From RPQJ01 sp963700045 (lineage in GTDB: Bacteria; Pseudomonadota; Gammaproteobacteria; Steroidobacterales; Steroidobacteraceae), in assembly GCA_963700045.1 (NCBI GenBank), contig CAVOWK010000029.1, forward strand, positions 5,578-69,577: a DNA stretch of 64,000 nt. Reading direction: 5' to 3'. Shown piece after piece: positions 45,755 through 56,671 of the stretch (position 1 is the first letter of the stretch; each line of letters starts with the position of its first letter). The position numbers and the translations under genes were made by a program. The notes below the pieces were generated by a model that saw nothing but the letters and a program-made list of their open reading frames with translations, was not told the origin of the DNA and did not search any database.

Positions 45755-46339
45755 CTATTGCTGCAATGGCAGCTGCAAGGTGAGCAGCACGGCTTCCGTG
45801 CCGTTGTTGGGATGTTCCAGCCCGCCGTTCGAAATGTGCAGGCCCGCCAGCCCGAGCCGCAGTCCGTTGTCGAAGCGCCGCGAAAACATGATGCCGCTCT
45901 GGAATTCCAGGTGATCGCGCGGACCGATCACGTCGCCGTTCAGGAACCAGCCGGTCGCAAGGCTCGGCGTGAAATACCAGCGCTCGCCGAGCGCAAAGTC
46001 GCGGCGCACGTCCACGTACATGAAGGCGATGCCGTCGGGTCCCACGGCGAAACCCGCGCCCGGTGCCAGGCGCCACGTCGTCAGCGGCCGCGCGACGAAA
46101 GTCACGCCGAAGCTGTACGGGTAGTCGTAGGCCTCGACCAGCGCGAACACGCCGGCAGCAAACAATAGCGACGGCGGATCCAGGGCGTGTGCCGGCTGCA
46201 TCGACGCATCGTCCCGACGCACGGAATCCACCGGCGATTCAACGGCCTGTGAGGTCCCGGCGGCCTGCGCCGAGGCCTTGCCCACGCTGCCGCAACAACT
46301 GATCAGTCCACCCAGCAGCAGGGCGGCAACGGGACGCAT
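45755..46339 (-). CDS. PagL-like lipid A 3-O-deacylase
   Basis: 194 residues from ATG 46339, with a signal peptide (PVAALLLGGLISCC). The C-terminal barrel contains LHISNGGLEH: His168, Ser170 and Glu182 have the same spacing as the catalytic His-Ser-Glu of Pseudomonas PagL (126, 128, 140). It would sit in the outer membrane and remove an acyl chain from lipid A. It lies on the opposite strand between parA and parB, an unusual position. Confidence 0.8.
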   Translation of the reverse strand: MRPVAALLLGGLISCCGSVGKASAQAAGTSQAVESPVDSVRRDDASMQPAHALDPPSLLFAAGVFALVEAYDYPYSFGVTFVARPLTTWRLAPGAGFAVGPDGIAFMYVDVRRDFALGERWYFTPSLATGWFLNGDVIGPRDHLEFQSGIMFSRRFDNGLRLGLAGLHISNGGLEHPNNGTEAVLLTLQLPLQQ

Positions 46340-46413
46340 GCAAGCCTCCGGCTCGAACTCGATCCAGCGGGGTTTCCTGCGTCCTCGCGACGCGGGCGGC
46401 ATAATAGTCCGCT

Positions 46414-47376
46414 ATGGCAACAAAGCGACCCTCCCTCGGACGGGGCCTCGAGGCTCTGCTCGGTTCCGCCACGCCGGCGCACGCCCCGCCTCCAGCCGCT
46501 ATGGTCGATGCACGCGGCACGCCCACGGCCCAGGCCCCTGCGCCGGTAACGGCCGCGCCGCGCGACGAGGAACTCACCCGCATTCCGGTCGACCTGCTGC
46601 AACGGGGCCGCTACCAGCCGCGCCTCGACATGCGTCCCGAGAGCCTGCAGGAACTCGCCGACTCGATCCGCGCCCAGGGTGTCGTGCAGCCGATCGTGGT
46701 GCGCCCGCTCGTCGCGCAGAAAGCCGGCGAGCCGATCCGCTACGAGATCATCGCGGGTGAACGTCGCTGGCGTGCCGCGCAGATGGCGGGACTGCATGAC
46801 ATCCCTGCCGTCGTCCGCATCGTGCCCGACGAAGCCGCGGTCGCGATGTCGCTCATCGAGAACATCCAGCGCGAGAACCTGAACCCGCTCGAGGAGGCCC
46901 GCGCGCTCGACCGGTTGATCCGCGAGTTCGGCATCACCCATCAACAGGCTGCCGATGCCGTCGGCCGCTCGCGTGCCGCCGTCAGCAACCTCCTGCGCTT
47001 GCTCGAGTTGACCGACGAAGTGAAGACGCTGGTCGAGCAGCGGCAGCTCGAGATGGGGCATGCCCGCGCGCTGCTCGGGTTGTCGCAGGCGCGGCAGCAG
47101 TCCGAGGTCGGTGCGCTGGTCGCCAAGAAGGGCCTGTCGGTCCGCGAGACCGAAGCGCTCGTGAAACGGATGCTCGCCCATGGCGACAAGACCAACCGCA
47201 AGGACGACGCGGACGAGCCGCGGCCCGACCCCAACGTCACCCGGCTTGAACAGGACCTGGCGGACAAGCTCGGTGCCAGGGTCTCGCTGCAGCACGCGCG
47301 AACCGGCAAGGGCAAGCTCGTGATTGCCTACAACAGCCTCGACGAGCTGGATGGAATCCTCGCGCACATTAAGTAG
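46414..47376 (+). CDS. parB: Chromosome partitioning protein ParB
   Basis: 320 residues. The ParB N-terminal domain has the GERRWR box (115-120) involved in CTP binding and clamp closing, then SLIENIQRENLNPLEEARA, then the helix-turn-helix for parS (HQQAADAVGRSRAAVSNLLRLL) and a C-terminal dimerisation region. Five matching parS sites lie 38 kb away around recF. Its start is divergent from the pagL-like gene with a gap of 74 bases. Confidence 0.97.
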   Translation: MATKRPSLGRGLEALLGSATPAHAPPPAAMVDARGTPTAQAPAPVTAAPRDEELTRIPVDLLQRGRYQPRLDMRPESLQELADSIRAQGVVQPIVVRPLVAQKAGEPIRYEIIAGERRWRAAQMAGLHDIPAVVRIVPDEAAVAMSLIENIQRENLNPLEEARALDRLIREFGITHQQAADAVGRSRAAVSNLLRLLELTDEVKTLVEQRQLEMGHARALLGLSQARQQSEVGALVAKKGLSVRETEALVKRMLAHGDKTNRKDDADEPRPDPNVTRLEQDLADKLGARVSLQHARTGKGKLVIAYNSLDELDGILAHIK

Positions 47377-47742
47377 CGGAGCTACGTAGTAGCGAGGGGA
47401 TAGGGGATAGGGGTTGGTGGATAGTCGATCAAGGCTTGGTAATCTTCTGCATCGTTCTCCGTCGCGTGCTGATCAGATGAATCAAGTGCATCAGCTTACG
47501 TTCCGACTATCCCCCAACCCCCATCCCCTGCCGTCGGCCCGCCCTTCCTCACCTTCCTCCTCTTCCTGTTCTTCCGCCGCTTCCGCCGTGGCAGATGCGG
47601 ATTTGAAGCACTGCAAAAAGGCCCCTATACTTCGGCGCCTTTCCGGCGGCCGCGCCTCGGCGTGAGCTGGCCCGGGTAACGGATTTCAACGCCACCCGTG
47701 GCCGGCCAACCGGCATGAAGTGGCTTTTTTGTTGCCCGGAAG
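47377..47742. repeat. parB-atpI gap with heptad repeats as inverted pair
   Basis: No gene is seen in these 366 bases. GGGGATA-type heptads at 47397-47427 and their reverse complement at 47504-47528 form a 25-base inverted repeat (23 matches; arms 47403-47427 and 47504-47528) around 76 bases. A CCTTCCTCCTCTTCC-type pyrimidine tract follows (about 47545-47580). Near the end, a small GCCGG/CCGGC hairpin with T6 (about 47690-47730) may be an attenuator before atpI. Confidence 0.6.
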
Positions 47743-48150
47743 TTGGATGAGGCCTTGAGCAACCTCGACGTGCAGAAAGGCTGGCGCCCGGCGCTGGTCG
47801 TCGTGCTGAGTCAGGTCCTGCTCGGGGCGGCCGTCGCGGCCGCGTGTTTCGCGATCTCGGGTTCCCGTGCCGGCGCGTCGGCGCTGCTGGGAGCCGGAAT
47901 CGGCGTGGCGGCGACGGGCTTGATGGCCTTCGCGATGCTGCGGCATGGCGAAGGCGCGACGCTGATGCGGGCCACGATCGGGTTCTTCCTGGGGTGGCTG
48001 GTGAAGGTCGGCTTCACCATCGCGTTGCTGGTGACCGCGTTCCGGTCGCCGAACGTCGAGGCGGTGCCGCTGCTCGCAGCGTACGTCGCGACGTTCTTTG
48101 GATACTGGTTTGGGGCGGCTCGCCTGGGCGGGCCGACGCAGAAGCAATAG
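47743..48150 (+). CDS. atpI: ATP synthase subunit I
   Basis: 135 residues if the TTG at 47743 is the start; a TTG at 47755 is also possible, and no ATG precedes the conserved part. Four hydrophobic helices and the LMRATIGFFLGWLVKVGFTI segment are typical of AtpI, which helps c-ring assembly. It is the promoter-proximal gene of the atp operon. Confidence 0.88.
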   Translation: MDEALSNLDVQKGWRPALVVVLSQVLLGAAVAAACFAISGSRAGASALLGAGIGVAATGLMAFAMLRHGEGATLMRATIGFFLGWLVKVGFTIALLVTAFRSPNVEAVPLLAAYVATFFGYWFGAARLGGPTQKQ

Positions 48151-48178
48151 TCCGTCCGGTCGGAGTGGGAACTAGACA

Positions 48179-49009
48179 ATGTCCGCCGCTGAACACGCCA
48201 CCGCAGGTCCCGCGAACAGCACCGAGTACATCACCCACCACCTGACCCACCTGAAGGTCGGCGAAGGGTTCTGGTCGTTCCACGTCGACACGATCTTCAT
48301 GTCGGTGCTGCTCGGCATCGTCACGCTCGGCCTGTTCTATACGGCCGCCCGCAAGGCGACCGTCGGCGTCCCCGGCAAGTGGCAGGCCTTCGTCGAGATG
48401 GTCGTCGAGTTCATCGACACCACCGTCAAGGAAGTCTTCCACCTCGACCGCAGCTTCCTCGCCCCGCTCGCCCTCACGATCTTCGTCTGGGTGTTCCTGA
48501 TGAACGCGATGGACCTGCTGCCGCTCGACCTGCCAGGCAAGGTTGCGGCCCTGTTCGGCATTCATTACTGGCGCGTGGTGCCCACCGCCGACGCCAACAC
48601 GACGTTCGCGATGTCGCTGACCGTGTTGCTCGTCGTCCTGTTCTACAGCTTCAAGGCCAAGGGTGCGGGCGGCTACGTCCACGAACTCTTCACCGCGCCG
48701 TTCGGCTCGAACCCGGTGCTGTGGATCCCGAATTTCGTGCTCAACCTCGTCGAGCTGCTGTCGAAGCCGGTTTCGCTCGCGATGCGACTCTTCGGCAACA
48801 TGTACGCCGGCGAACTCGTGTTCATGCTGATCGCGCTGCTCGGCGCGGGCGTCTTCACGTTGACCGTGGGCAGCGCGTTCGGCTTCTTCGGCCAGGTCGC
48901 CATGGGCGCCGTCTGGGCGATCTTCCACATCCTGATCATCACGCTGCAAGCGTTCATCTTCATGATGCTCACCGTCGTGTACTCCGCGATGGCCACCGAG
49001 CATCACTAG
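48179..49009 (+). CDS. atpB: ATP synthase F0 subunit a
   Basis: 276 residues. The conserved proton-channel helix SLAMRLFGNMYAGEL contains the essential Arg203. The first residues are soluble and lie before the first membrane helix, as usual. Normal length and order within the operon. Confidence 0.97.
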   Translation: MSAAEHATAGPANSTEYITHHLTHLKVGEGFWSFHVDTIFMSVLLGIVTLGLFYTAARKATVGVPGKWQAFVEMVVEFIDTTVKEVFHLDRSFLAPLALTIFVWVFLMNAMDLLPLDLPGKVAALFGIHYWRVVPTADANTTFAMSLTVLLVVLFYSFKAKGAGGYVHELFTAPFGSNPVLWIPNFVLNLVELLSKPVSLAMRLFGNMYAGELVFMLIALLGAGVFTLTVGSAFGFFGQVAMGAVWAIFHILIITLQAFIFMMLTVVYSAMATEHH

Positions 49010-49081
49010 AGGCGAGCGCTCGCTGCTGCATCGCATTCCTTTCCCGATTACCGCAACCGCACATTCCGCCAGGAGATTGAG

Positions 49082-49354
49082 ATGGAAAACCTCGCGCTCA
49101 TCGCACAGGTCCAGAGTTACACCGCGATCGCACTCGGCCTGATCATCGGCCTGGGCGCCATCGGCGCCTGCATCGGCATCGGCATCATGGGCTCGAAGTT
49201 CCTCGAAGCGGCCGCCCGCCAGCCGGAACTGATCCCCACGCTGCAGACCCGCATGTTCCTGCTGGCCGGCCTCATCGACGCGGCATTCCTGATCGGCGTG
49301 GCGCTCGCGATGTTCTTCGCGTTCGCGAACCCGCTGCTCGCCCGCTTCGGTTAA
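49082..49354 (+). CDS. atpE: ATP synthase F0 subunit c
   Basis: 90 residues, a two-helix hairpin. The polar loop ARQPE (45-49) and the proton-binding Asp66 (GLIDAAFLIG) are present; there is no sodium-ligand signature obvious to the eye. AGGAGATTGAG precedes the ATG as a strong ribosome site, as expected for this highly expressed gene. Confidence 0.97.
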   Translation: MENLALIAQVQSYTAIALGLIIGLGAIGACIGIGIMGSKFLEAAARQPELIPTLQTRMFLLAGLIDAAFLIGVALAMFFAFANPLLARFG

Positions 49355-49379
49355 CCGGCACTGCAGCGAGGACGTCGTC

Positions 49380-49865
49380 ATGGATATCAATGCGACGCTG
49401 CTCGGCCAGATGCTGGTGTTCGGGATCCTGATCTGGTTCTCCTGGAAGTTCATCTGGCCGCCTCTCACCAAGGCGATCGAAGACCGCCAGAAGAAGATCG
49501 CGGAAGGGCTCGCCGCCGCTGAGCGCGGCCAGACCGAGCTGCAGAGTGCCCACGGGGAAGCCCAGGGCATCATCACCGCGGCCCGCGACCAGGCCAAGAA
49601 GATCGTCGACCAGGCGCACAAGCGCGAGGTCGAGATCGTCGACGAAGCACGCTCGACCGCCCTGGAAGAGGGCAAGCGCATCGTCGACAGCTCGCGGCAG
49701 GACGCAGCGCAGGAAAAGTCCCGCGCGCGCGACGAGTTGCGCAAGGACGTGGCCAGCCTGGCCGTGGCCGGTGCTTCCCGTCTGCTGCAGCGAGAGATCG
49801 ACCCGAAGGCACACGCCGACCTGATCGAGCAACTGGCCCGCGAGATCGAGGGCGCCAAGGCCTGA
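49380..49865 (+). CDS. atpF: ATP synthase F0 subunit b
   Basis: 161 residues: one N-terminal membrane helix (LLGQMLVFGILIWFSWKFIWPPL) followed by a long charged helix, the peripheral stalk. Normal for the family. Confidence 0.96.
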   Translation: MDINATLLGQMLVFGILIWFSWKFIWPPLTKAIEDRQKKIAEGLAAAERGQTELQSAHGEAQGIITAARDQAKKIVDQAHKREVEIVDEARSTALEEGKRIVDSSRQDAAQEKSRARDELRKDVASLAVAGASRLLQREIDPKAHADLIEQLAREIEGAKA

Positions 49866-49909
49866 CGGCCGCGGCACCGCGACGACACCGGGACCTGGAG
49901 TAACGATGC

Positions 49910-50449
49910 ATGGCTGAGAAGGCCACGGTAGCGAGACCCTACGCCAAGGCGGCTTTCGCCCACGCGCGGGACAAGAACACGCTCGACGCCTGGTCGGGCT
50001 GGCTTGGAACCGCGCGGGCGGTCGTCATGAGCGACGAGTTCAAGGCGTTCGAGAGCAGTCCGGGAGTCGGCAGGCAGCAGCTCAAGGAGCTGGTGGCGAA
50101 CGTCTGTGGCGACGCGCTCGATGCGAACGCCCGGTCGTTGCTCGACCTGCTCGCCGAGAACGGCCGCATCGACTACCTGCCCGAGATCGCCGCACATTTC
50201 GACGAGCTGAAAGCCGAGCACCAGAACGTCGCCGACGTCGAGGTCGTCTCTGCTGCCGCGCTCAACGATGCCCAGCGCGAGCGCCTCGCCGGCGCCCTGC
50301 GCGCACGACTGCGCCGCGACGTGCGGTTGCATTGCACTGTCGATCCGGCGTTGATCGGCGGCGCGGTGGTGCGCTCGGGCGACCTGCTCATCGACGGTTC
50401 GCTGGCGCACAAGCTCCAGCGGCTCGACGTTGAACTTGCGACTGGCTGA
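49910..50449 (+). CDS. atpH: ATP synthase F1 subunit delta
   Basis: 179 residues. Begins ATVARPYAKAAFAHA and ends in the VRSGDLLIDGSLAHKLQRL block, both family features. The ATG at 49910 is preceded by GGAG. Confidence 0.96.
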   Translation: MAEKATVARPYAKAAFAHARDKNTLDAWSGWLGTARAVVMSDEFKAFESSPGVGRQQLKELVANVCGDALDANARSLLDLLAENGRIDYLPEIAAHFDELKAEHQNVADVEVVSAAALNDAQRERLAGALRARLRRDVRLHCTVDPALIGGAVVRSGDLLIDGSLAHKLQRLDVELATG

Positions 50450-50523
50450 CGACTGGCTGACGACCGAAAACGATTCAACGGCCCACGCCGCGCATTGCGG
50501 CAGGCCCGCAGAGGATTGGCAAC

Positions 50524-52065
<1,542 letters not shown>

Positions 52066-52103
52066 GTCCCGTTTCGCACTCGCCGCACAGGTAGCAGAAA
52101 GAC

Positions 52104-52994
52104 ATGGCCGGAACCAAGGAAATCCGCCTCAAGATCAAGAGCGTGCAGAACACGCGCAAGATCACCAAGGCGATGGAAATGGTCGCTGCCTCGAAGATGA
52201 AGAAGGCGCAGGAGCGCATGCGGCGCGGTCGCCCGTACGCCCAGCGCCTGCTCGACATCACGATGCACGCGGCGCGCGCCAACACGGAATACAAGCACCC
52301 GCTGCTGACGCGGCGCGAGACCGTGAAGCGGGTCGGCGTCGTCGTGATCACCACCGACAAGGGCCTGTGCGGCGGCCTCAACACCAACCTGCTGCGCCTG
52401 GTGCTGAACCAGCACAAGGAATGGCTGGCGAAGGGCATCGAGGCCGAGTATTGCGCGATCGGCAACAAGGGATTCAGCTTCATCCAGCGCCTGGGCGGCA
52501 AGGTCGTGTCGCAGGTCACCAATTACGGCGACCACCCCGCGCTCGACCGTCTCATCGGCCCGGTCAAGATGCTGATCGACGGTTTCCTCGAAGGCCGCCT
52601 CGACGAGGTCCACATCTTCTCCACGCGCTTCATCAACACGATGAAACAGGAGCCGACGCACGGCACGATGATCCCGATCCCGCAGGAATGGGTCCTGCCG
52701 ACGGGCCAGGTCATGAAGGCCGAAGTCGGCGAGGGCAACTGGGATTTCCTGTACGAGCCGGACCCGAAGTCGGTCCTCGACGAACTGCTCGTGCGCTACA
52801 TCGAGACCGCGGTCTACCAGGCGGCCACCGACAACATCGCCTCCGAGCAGTCGGCGCGCATGGTGGCGATGAAGGCCGCTTCCGACAACGCGCGCAACAT
52901 CATCGACGAGCTGCAGCTCGTCTACAACAAGAGCCGGCAGGCCTCGATCACCAAGGAACTCTCCGAGATCGTGGGCGGCGCGGCGGCCGTCTAG
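52104..52994 (+). CDS. atpG: ATP synthase F1 subunit gamma
   Basis: 296 residues. The N-terminal KEIRLKIKSVQNTRKITKAMEMVAA coil and the C-terminal ITKELSEIVGGAAAV helix are typical of the rotor shaft. Heptad repeats follow its stop. Confidence 0.97.
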   Translation: MAGTKEIRLKIKSVQNTRKITKAMEMVAASKMKKAQERMRRGRPYAQRLLDITMHAARANTEYKHPLLTRRETVKRVGVVVITTDKGLCGGLNTNLLRLVLNQHKEWLAKGIEAEYCAIGNKGFSFIQRLGGKVVSQVTNYGDHPALDRLIGPVKMLIDGFLEGRLDEVHIFSTRFINTMKQEPTHGTMIPIPQEWVLPTGQVMKAEVGEGNWDFLYEPDPKSVLDELLVRYIETAVYQAATDNIASEQSARMVAMKAASDNARNIIDELQLVYNKSRQASITKELSEIVGGAAAV

Positions 52995-53003
52995 CCAACC
53001 ATT

Positions 53004-53034
53004 ACTAGTCACTACTCACTAGTCACTAATTCAC
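53004..53034 (+). repeat. ACTAGTC heptad repeats between atpG and atpD
   Basis: Four consecutive heptad-like units (ACTAGTC, ACTACTC, ACTAGTC, ACTAATTC) lie ten bases after the atpG stop. A related GCTAGTCACTGG occurs at 54544-54555 before atpC. Confidence 0.7.
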
Positions 53035-53052
53035 TTTTTCAGGCAAACGACC

Positions 53053-54480
53053 ATGTCACAAGCATTCGGCACCATCGTCCAGACCATCGGCGCGGTCATC
53101 GACATCGAGTTCCCGCGCGATGCGATGCCCAGGGTGTACGACGCGCTCGTCCTCGAGGACAGCGGCAACGCGCTGGCCGAGAAGGGCCTGACGTTCGAAG
53201 TGGAACAGCAGCTCGGCGACGGCGTCGTGCGCACCATCGCGCTCGGCTCGTCCGACGGCCTGCAGCGCGGCATGAAGGTCCGCAACACGGGCGCTGCTAT
53301 CTCGGTGCCGGTCGGCCCGGGCGTGCTCGGCCGCGTCATGGACGTGCTCGGCCGCCCGATCGACGAGCGTGGCCCGATCCAGTCCGACGAGCGCCGCGGC
53401 ATCCACCAGCCCGCGCCGAAATTCGACGAGCTGGCGCCTTCGGTGGAGCTGCTCGAGACCGGCATCAAGGTCATCGACCTGATCTGCCCGTTCGCGAAGG
53501 GCGGCAAGATCGGCCTGTTCGGCGGCGCCGGCGTGGGCAAGACCGTGAACATGCTCGAACTGATCAACAACATCGCCAAGGAGCACTCGGGCCTGTCGGT
53601 GTTCGCCGGCGTCGGCGAGCGCACTCGCGAAGGCAACGACTTCTATCACGAGATGTCGGACGCCAAGGTCATCGTGCAGGAAGACCTGAGCCAGTCGAAG
53701 GTGGCGATGGTGTTCGGCCAGATGAACGAGCCGCCGGGCAACCGCCTGCGCGTCGCGCTCACCGGCTTGACGATGGCCGAGCGCTTCCGCGACGAAGGTC
53801 GTGACATCCTGTTCTTCGTCGACAACATCTACCGCTTCACGCTCGCCGGCACCGAGGTGTCCGCGCTGCTCGGCCGCATGCCGTCGGCGGTGGGTTACCA
53901 GCCGACACTCGCTGAAGAAATGGGTCGCCTGCAGGAGCGCATCACCTCGACCAAGGTCGGCTCGATCACCTCGATCCAGGCTGTGTACGTCCCCGCGGAC
54001 GACCTCACCGACCCGTCGCCGGCCACCACGTTCGGCCACCTCGACGCGACCGTCGTGCTCTCGCGCGACATCGCGGCGCTCGGCATCTACCCGGCCGTGG
54101 ACCCGCTCGACTCGACCTCGCGCCAGGTCGACCCGAACGTCATCGGCGAAGAGCATTACGAGACGACCCGCGCCGTGCAGGCCGTGCTGCAGCGTTACAA
54201 GGAGCTGCGCGACATCATCGCGATCCTCGGCATGGACGAGCTGTCGCCCGAGGACAAGCTGGCCGTGTCCCGCGCCCGCAAGATCCAGCGTTTCCTGTCG
54301 CAGCCGTTCCACGTCGCCGAAGTGTTCACCGGCAGCCCGGGCAAGTACGTGCAGCTGAAGGACACCATCCGCGGCTTCAAGGCCATCGTCAACGGCGAGT
54401 ACGACCACCTGCCGGAGCAGGCGTTCTACATGATCGGCGCGATCGAAGAGGCCGTCGAGAAAGCCAAGACGCTGCAATAG
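53053..54480 (+). CDS. atpD: ATP synthase F1 subunit beta
   Basis: 475 residues. P-loop GGAGVGKT (157-164), the catalytic Glu region GERTREGNDF and the signature PAVDPLDSTS are present. FVDNIYRFTLAGTEVSALLGRMPSAVGYQPTL shows the expected DELSEED-side core. Normal. Confidence 0.98.
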   Translation: MSQAFGTIVQTIGAVIDIEFPRDAMPRVYDALVLEDSGNALAEKGLTFEVEQQLGDGVVRTIALGSSDGLQRGMKVRNTGAAISVPVGPGVLGRVMDVLGRPIDERGPIQSDERRGIHQPAPKFDELAPSVELLETGIKVIDLICPFAKGGKIGLFGGAGVGKTVNMLELINNIAKEHSGLSVFAGVGERTREGNDFYHEMSDAKVIVQEDLSQSKVAMVFGQMNEPPGNRLRVALTGLTMAERFRDEGRDILFFVDNIYRFTLAGTEVSALLGRMPSAVGYQPTLAEEMGRLQERITSTKVGSITSIQAVYVPADDLTDPSPATTFGHLDATVVLSRDIAALGIYPAVDPLDSTSRQVDPNVIGEEHYETTRAVQAVLQRYKELRDIIAILGMDELSPEDKLAVSRARKIQRFLSQPFHVAEVFTGSPGKYVQLKDTIRGFKAIVNGEYDHLPEQAFYMIGAIEEAVEKAKTLQ

Positions 54481-54481
54481 G

Positions 54482-54509
54482 GGTTAGGGGATAGGGGTTA
54501 GGGGTCAGT
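54482..54509 (+). repeat. GGTTAGG heptad repeats between atpD and atpC
   Basis: GGTTAGG, GGATAGG, GGTTAGG, GGTCAGT run directly after the atpD stop. The same family as the array at 47397-47427. Confidence 0.7.
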
Positions 54510-54562
54510 CGGAAAAGCGGCGTTCTCCCAAAGACCACTGTTCGCTAGTCACTGGTACAAAT

Positions 54563-54982
54563 ATGTCCACCATTCGAATTGATGTCGTCAGCGCGGAAGA
54601 GTCCATCTACTCGGGAGAAGCCGAGTTCGTGGTGCTGCCCGGCGTCATGGGCGAGCTGGGCATCTACCCGCGTCACGCCCCGCTGATCACGCAGATCAAG
54701 GCCGGCGTCGTGCGCATCAAGGTGCCGGGCAAGGCGGAAGAAGAGATGGTGTACGTGCAGGGCGGCTTCCTCGAAGTGCAGCCCGGCCACATCAACGTCC
54801 TCTCCGACACGGCGATTCGCGCGGCCGACCTCGACGAGGCGAAGGTGCTCGAGGCGAAGCGGCTGGCTGAAGAAGCACTGCGCGCGCGCAGCGAGAAGCA
54901 GGAAATCGCCAGCGTCGAAGCCGAGCTGTCGGCACTGTCGGCCCAGCTGCAGGCGATCCAGAAGCTGCGCAAGAAGCGCTGA
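54563..54982 (+). CDS. atpC: ATP synthase F1 subunit epsilon
   Basis: 139 residues: N-terminal beta-sandwich (VVLPGVMGELGIYPRHAPLITQI) plus the C-terminal two-helix inhibitory domain. Last gene of the atp operon. Confidence 0.97.
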   Translation: MSTIRIDVVSAEESIYSGEAEFVVLPGVMGELGIYPRHAPLITQIKAGVVRIKVPGKAEEEMVYVQGGFLEVQPGHINVLSDTAIRAADLDEAKVLEAKRLAEEALRARSEKQEIASVEAELSALSAQLQAIQKLRKKR

Positions 54983-55036
54983 GGAAGGCGGGGAAGGGCA
55001 GGAAGGCAGGAAGGTCAGGAAGCTGAGGAAGTCAAA
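54982..55036 (+). repeat. GGAAGG-type purine repeats after atpC
   Basis: Repeated GGAAGGC/GGAAGGTCA units extend from the atpC stop to the hairpin at 55041, and resemble the array after prpC. Confidence 0.65.
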
Positions 55037-55040
55037 GAAA

Positions 55041-55063
55041 AGGGCCCGCACGCAGCGGGCCCT
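55041..55063 (-). terminator. Terminator for the 55.1-55.5 kb gene, possibly bidirectional
   Basis: AGGGCCCGC (55041-55049) and GCGGGCCCT (55055-55063) pair perfectly around a five-base loop. On the minus strand it is followed by TTTTCTTT, so it terminates the 55091-55531 gene; for atpC, the T-run is poor. Confidence 0.75.
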
Positions 55064-55090
55064 CCTCATTTCAGGTCTCGTCCAGCCGGA

Positions 55091-55531
55091 CTACTTGAAC
55101 TCGACTCTGCGGATCACTTCGCTGCCGAGCGCAGTGCGCATCTTGCCACGCGCCACCATGGCGGCATCGCGTGCCTCCTGGTTGCCGATGAACTTTTCCT
55201 GGATCGCCTCCGTCCTGTCCTGCAGGCCATCCATCGCGGCCAGGTTCTTGTAGGTCGTGACCAGGTAGACATTCGGATCGTCAGGCGTGCGCGACCGCGC
55301 CGTGAAGACCGACCAGTCCACGATGATGCCGGCCTTCTTCTGCTCTTCCATCAGTTGCTTGTACGTCGTGGCCAGGTACTTCATGTAGTTCTCGTACTGG
55401 CCGGGCTCCGTGCGAATCGACGACACCACCGAGACGGTGCCCTCCGAGTACGGACGGTCCGCCGCTTGCGCGGTGGCCATCAATGCAACGAACGAAAACA
55501 CTCCAGCGAGCGCGCTGATTCTGATCTTCAT
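55091..55531 (-). CDS. Exported protein of unknown function
   Basis: 146 residues from ATG 55531, preceded by a GGGGG-type ribosome site. Signal peptide ends AQA-AD. The mature part (SIRTEPGQYENYMKYLATTYKQLMEEQKKAG, then WSVFTARSRTPDDPNVYLVTTYKNLAAMDG) has the feel of a dimeric alpha/beta-barrel-like domain as found in ABM/DABB proteins, but I cannot name a family. Probably periplasmic. It is convergent with the atp operon. Confidence 0.6.
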   Translation of the reverse strand: MKIRISALAGVFSFVALMATAQAADRPYSEGTVSVVSSIRTEPGQYENYMKYLATTYKQLMEEQKKAGIIVDWSVFTARSRTPDDPNVYLVTTYKNLAAMDGLQDRTEAIQEKFIGNQEARDAAMVARGKMRTALGSEVIRRVEFK

Positions 55532-55748
55532 CGTGAATCCCCCTGTCATTGTTCTTTGTTGATCTGGCGTGTCTGACCCCGCGCCATGATTGCAGGGCAG
55601 TACGCCCCGCCGCGCGAATCTATACTCCGGTGCCGGTCCCAGTCATGCGGCACCGCAATGTAATCGATGCCGGCACCTTGCGAGGTGTTCGCGCAGGCCC
55701 TCTTCATTACTATGGGTTTCCTGCAGTTCTCCCCGGGGTGACGACACG

Positions 55749-56549
55749 ATGAATCCTCTGCGCCGCATCTCGGACCAGTTGCGCGAGATGCGCTGGACAC
55801 AGGTCGTCATCGAACTCCTGCTGCTCGTGCTCGGCATTCTCATCGCGCTGGCAGTCGATGACTGGATGCAGGGCCGGCGTGATGCCCGCATCGAGCGCGA
55901 GTACCTGCAGCTGCTCGCGCGCGACCTGCAGCGTGACGACCAGATCCTGCAGGAATTCATGGATTTCGAGGAGCGGCAGACCAGTGACGGAATCATGGCC
56001 TACCGCGCCTTGCGCACATCCGTGGCCGAGGCGGACAAGGAAGCCGTCGTCAGCGCACTTAGCCGGCTGACATCGCGAAGGACCCTGCGACTCGTGCGGG
56101 CCACGTATACGGACCTGGTCAGCACGGGCAACCTGCGCCTGATCCGCAACTCCGCCCTGCGCGACCGGATCGTCAAGTATTACGAGGAAAGCGATCGCCG
56201 CACCGCCATCGTCGACCGCAACAACCAGTTCTTCGTCGATCAGTTGTACGCAGCGCACCTTATCAATACCGGCCTGGTCGCGCCGCGACCGACCAACAAC
56301 CTGCCCGCCATCAACGTCGCAATGGGGGAATTCGCAGCGCGAATTGCGATGCCGGTCGTAGCGGGCTCGGACCCGCTGTGGCGGCTGGCGGCGAGCGCAT
56401 CCGAGTACCAGGTGCTGGTCGGCAAAGTCTGGCAACGCACCAGTGTAAGTTTCCAGGCCATCAACAACGCGAAAGTGATCGTCGAACAGTCGGCCGGGTC
56501 TCGCGCTGCGATTGCCGCCGAGCTGGCGGGTCGCCGATGGCCGAATTGA
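55749..56549 (+). CDS. DUF6090-like membrane-anchored protein
   Basis: 266 residues from ATG 55749, chosen because it places RRISDQLREMRWTQVVIELLLLVLGILIALAVDDW at the N-terminus, the hallmark of DUF6090-type proteins: a short cytoplasmic start, one membrane helix, then a mostly helical soluble region. Function unknown. It is followed by glmU after 122 bases. Confidence 0.72.
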   Translation: MNPLRRISDQLREMRWTQVVIELLLLVLGILIALAVDDWMQGRRDARIEREYLQLLARDLQRDDQILQEFMDFEERQTSDGIMAYRALRTSVAEADKEAVVSALSRLTSRRTLRLVRATYTDLVSTGNLRLIRNSALRDRIVKYYEESDRRTAIVDRNNQFFVDQLYAAHLINTGLVAPRPTNNLPAINVAMGEFAARIAMPVVAGSDPLWRLAASASEYQVLVGKVWQRTSVSFQAINNAKVIVEQSAGSRAAIAAELAGRRWPN

Positions 56550-56671
56550 GGCACAGGGCCACTGCGGTCGTCGGCAACCGGGGTGGAAGGACGACCGCGC
56601 AGCTGCCGGAATCGCCCGCAATCGGCCTGCGGTAGAATGACTGCTCTAATCCAATAGCGGCTACCCGTCCC

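Noticed and set aside
48014..50410. A 798-codon minus-strand frame over atpI to atpH
   Set aside because: Antisense shadow; low-complexity charged sequence and no ribosome site.
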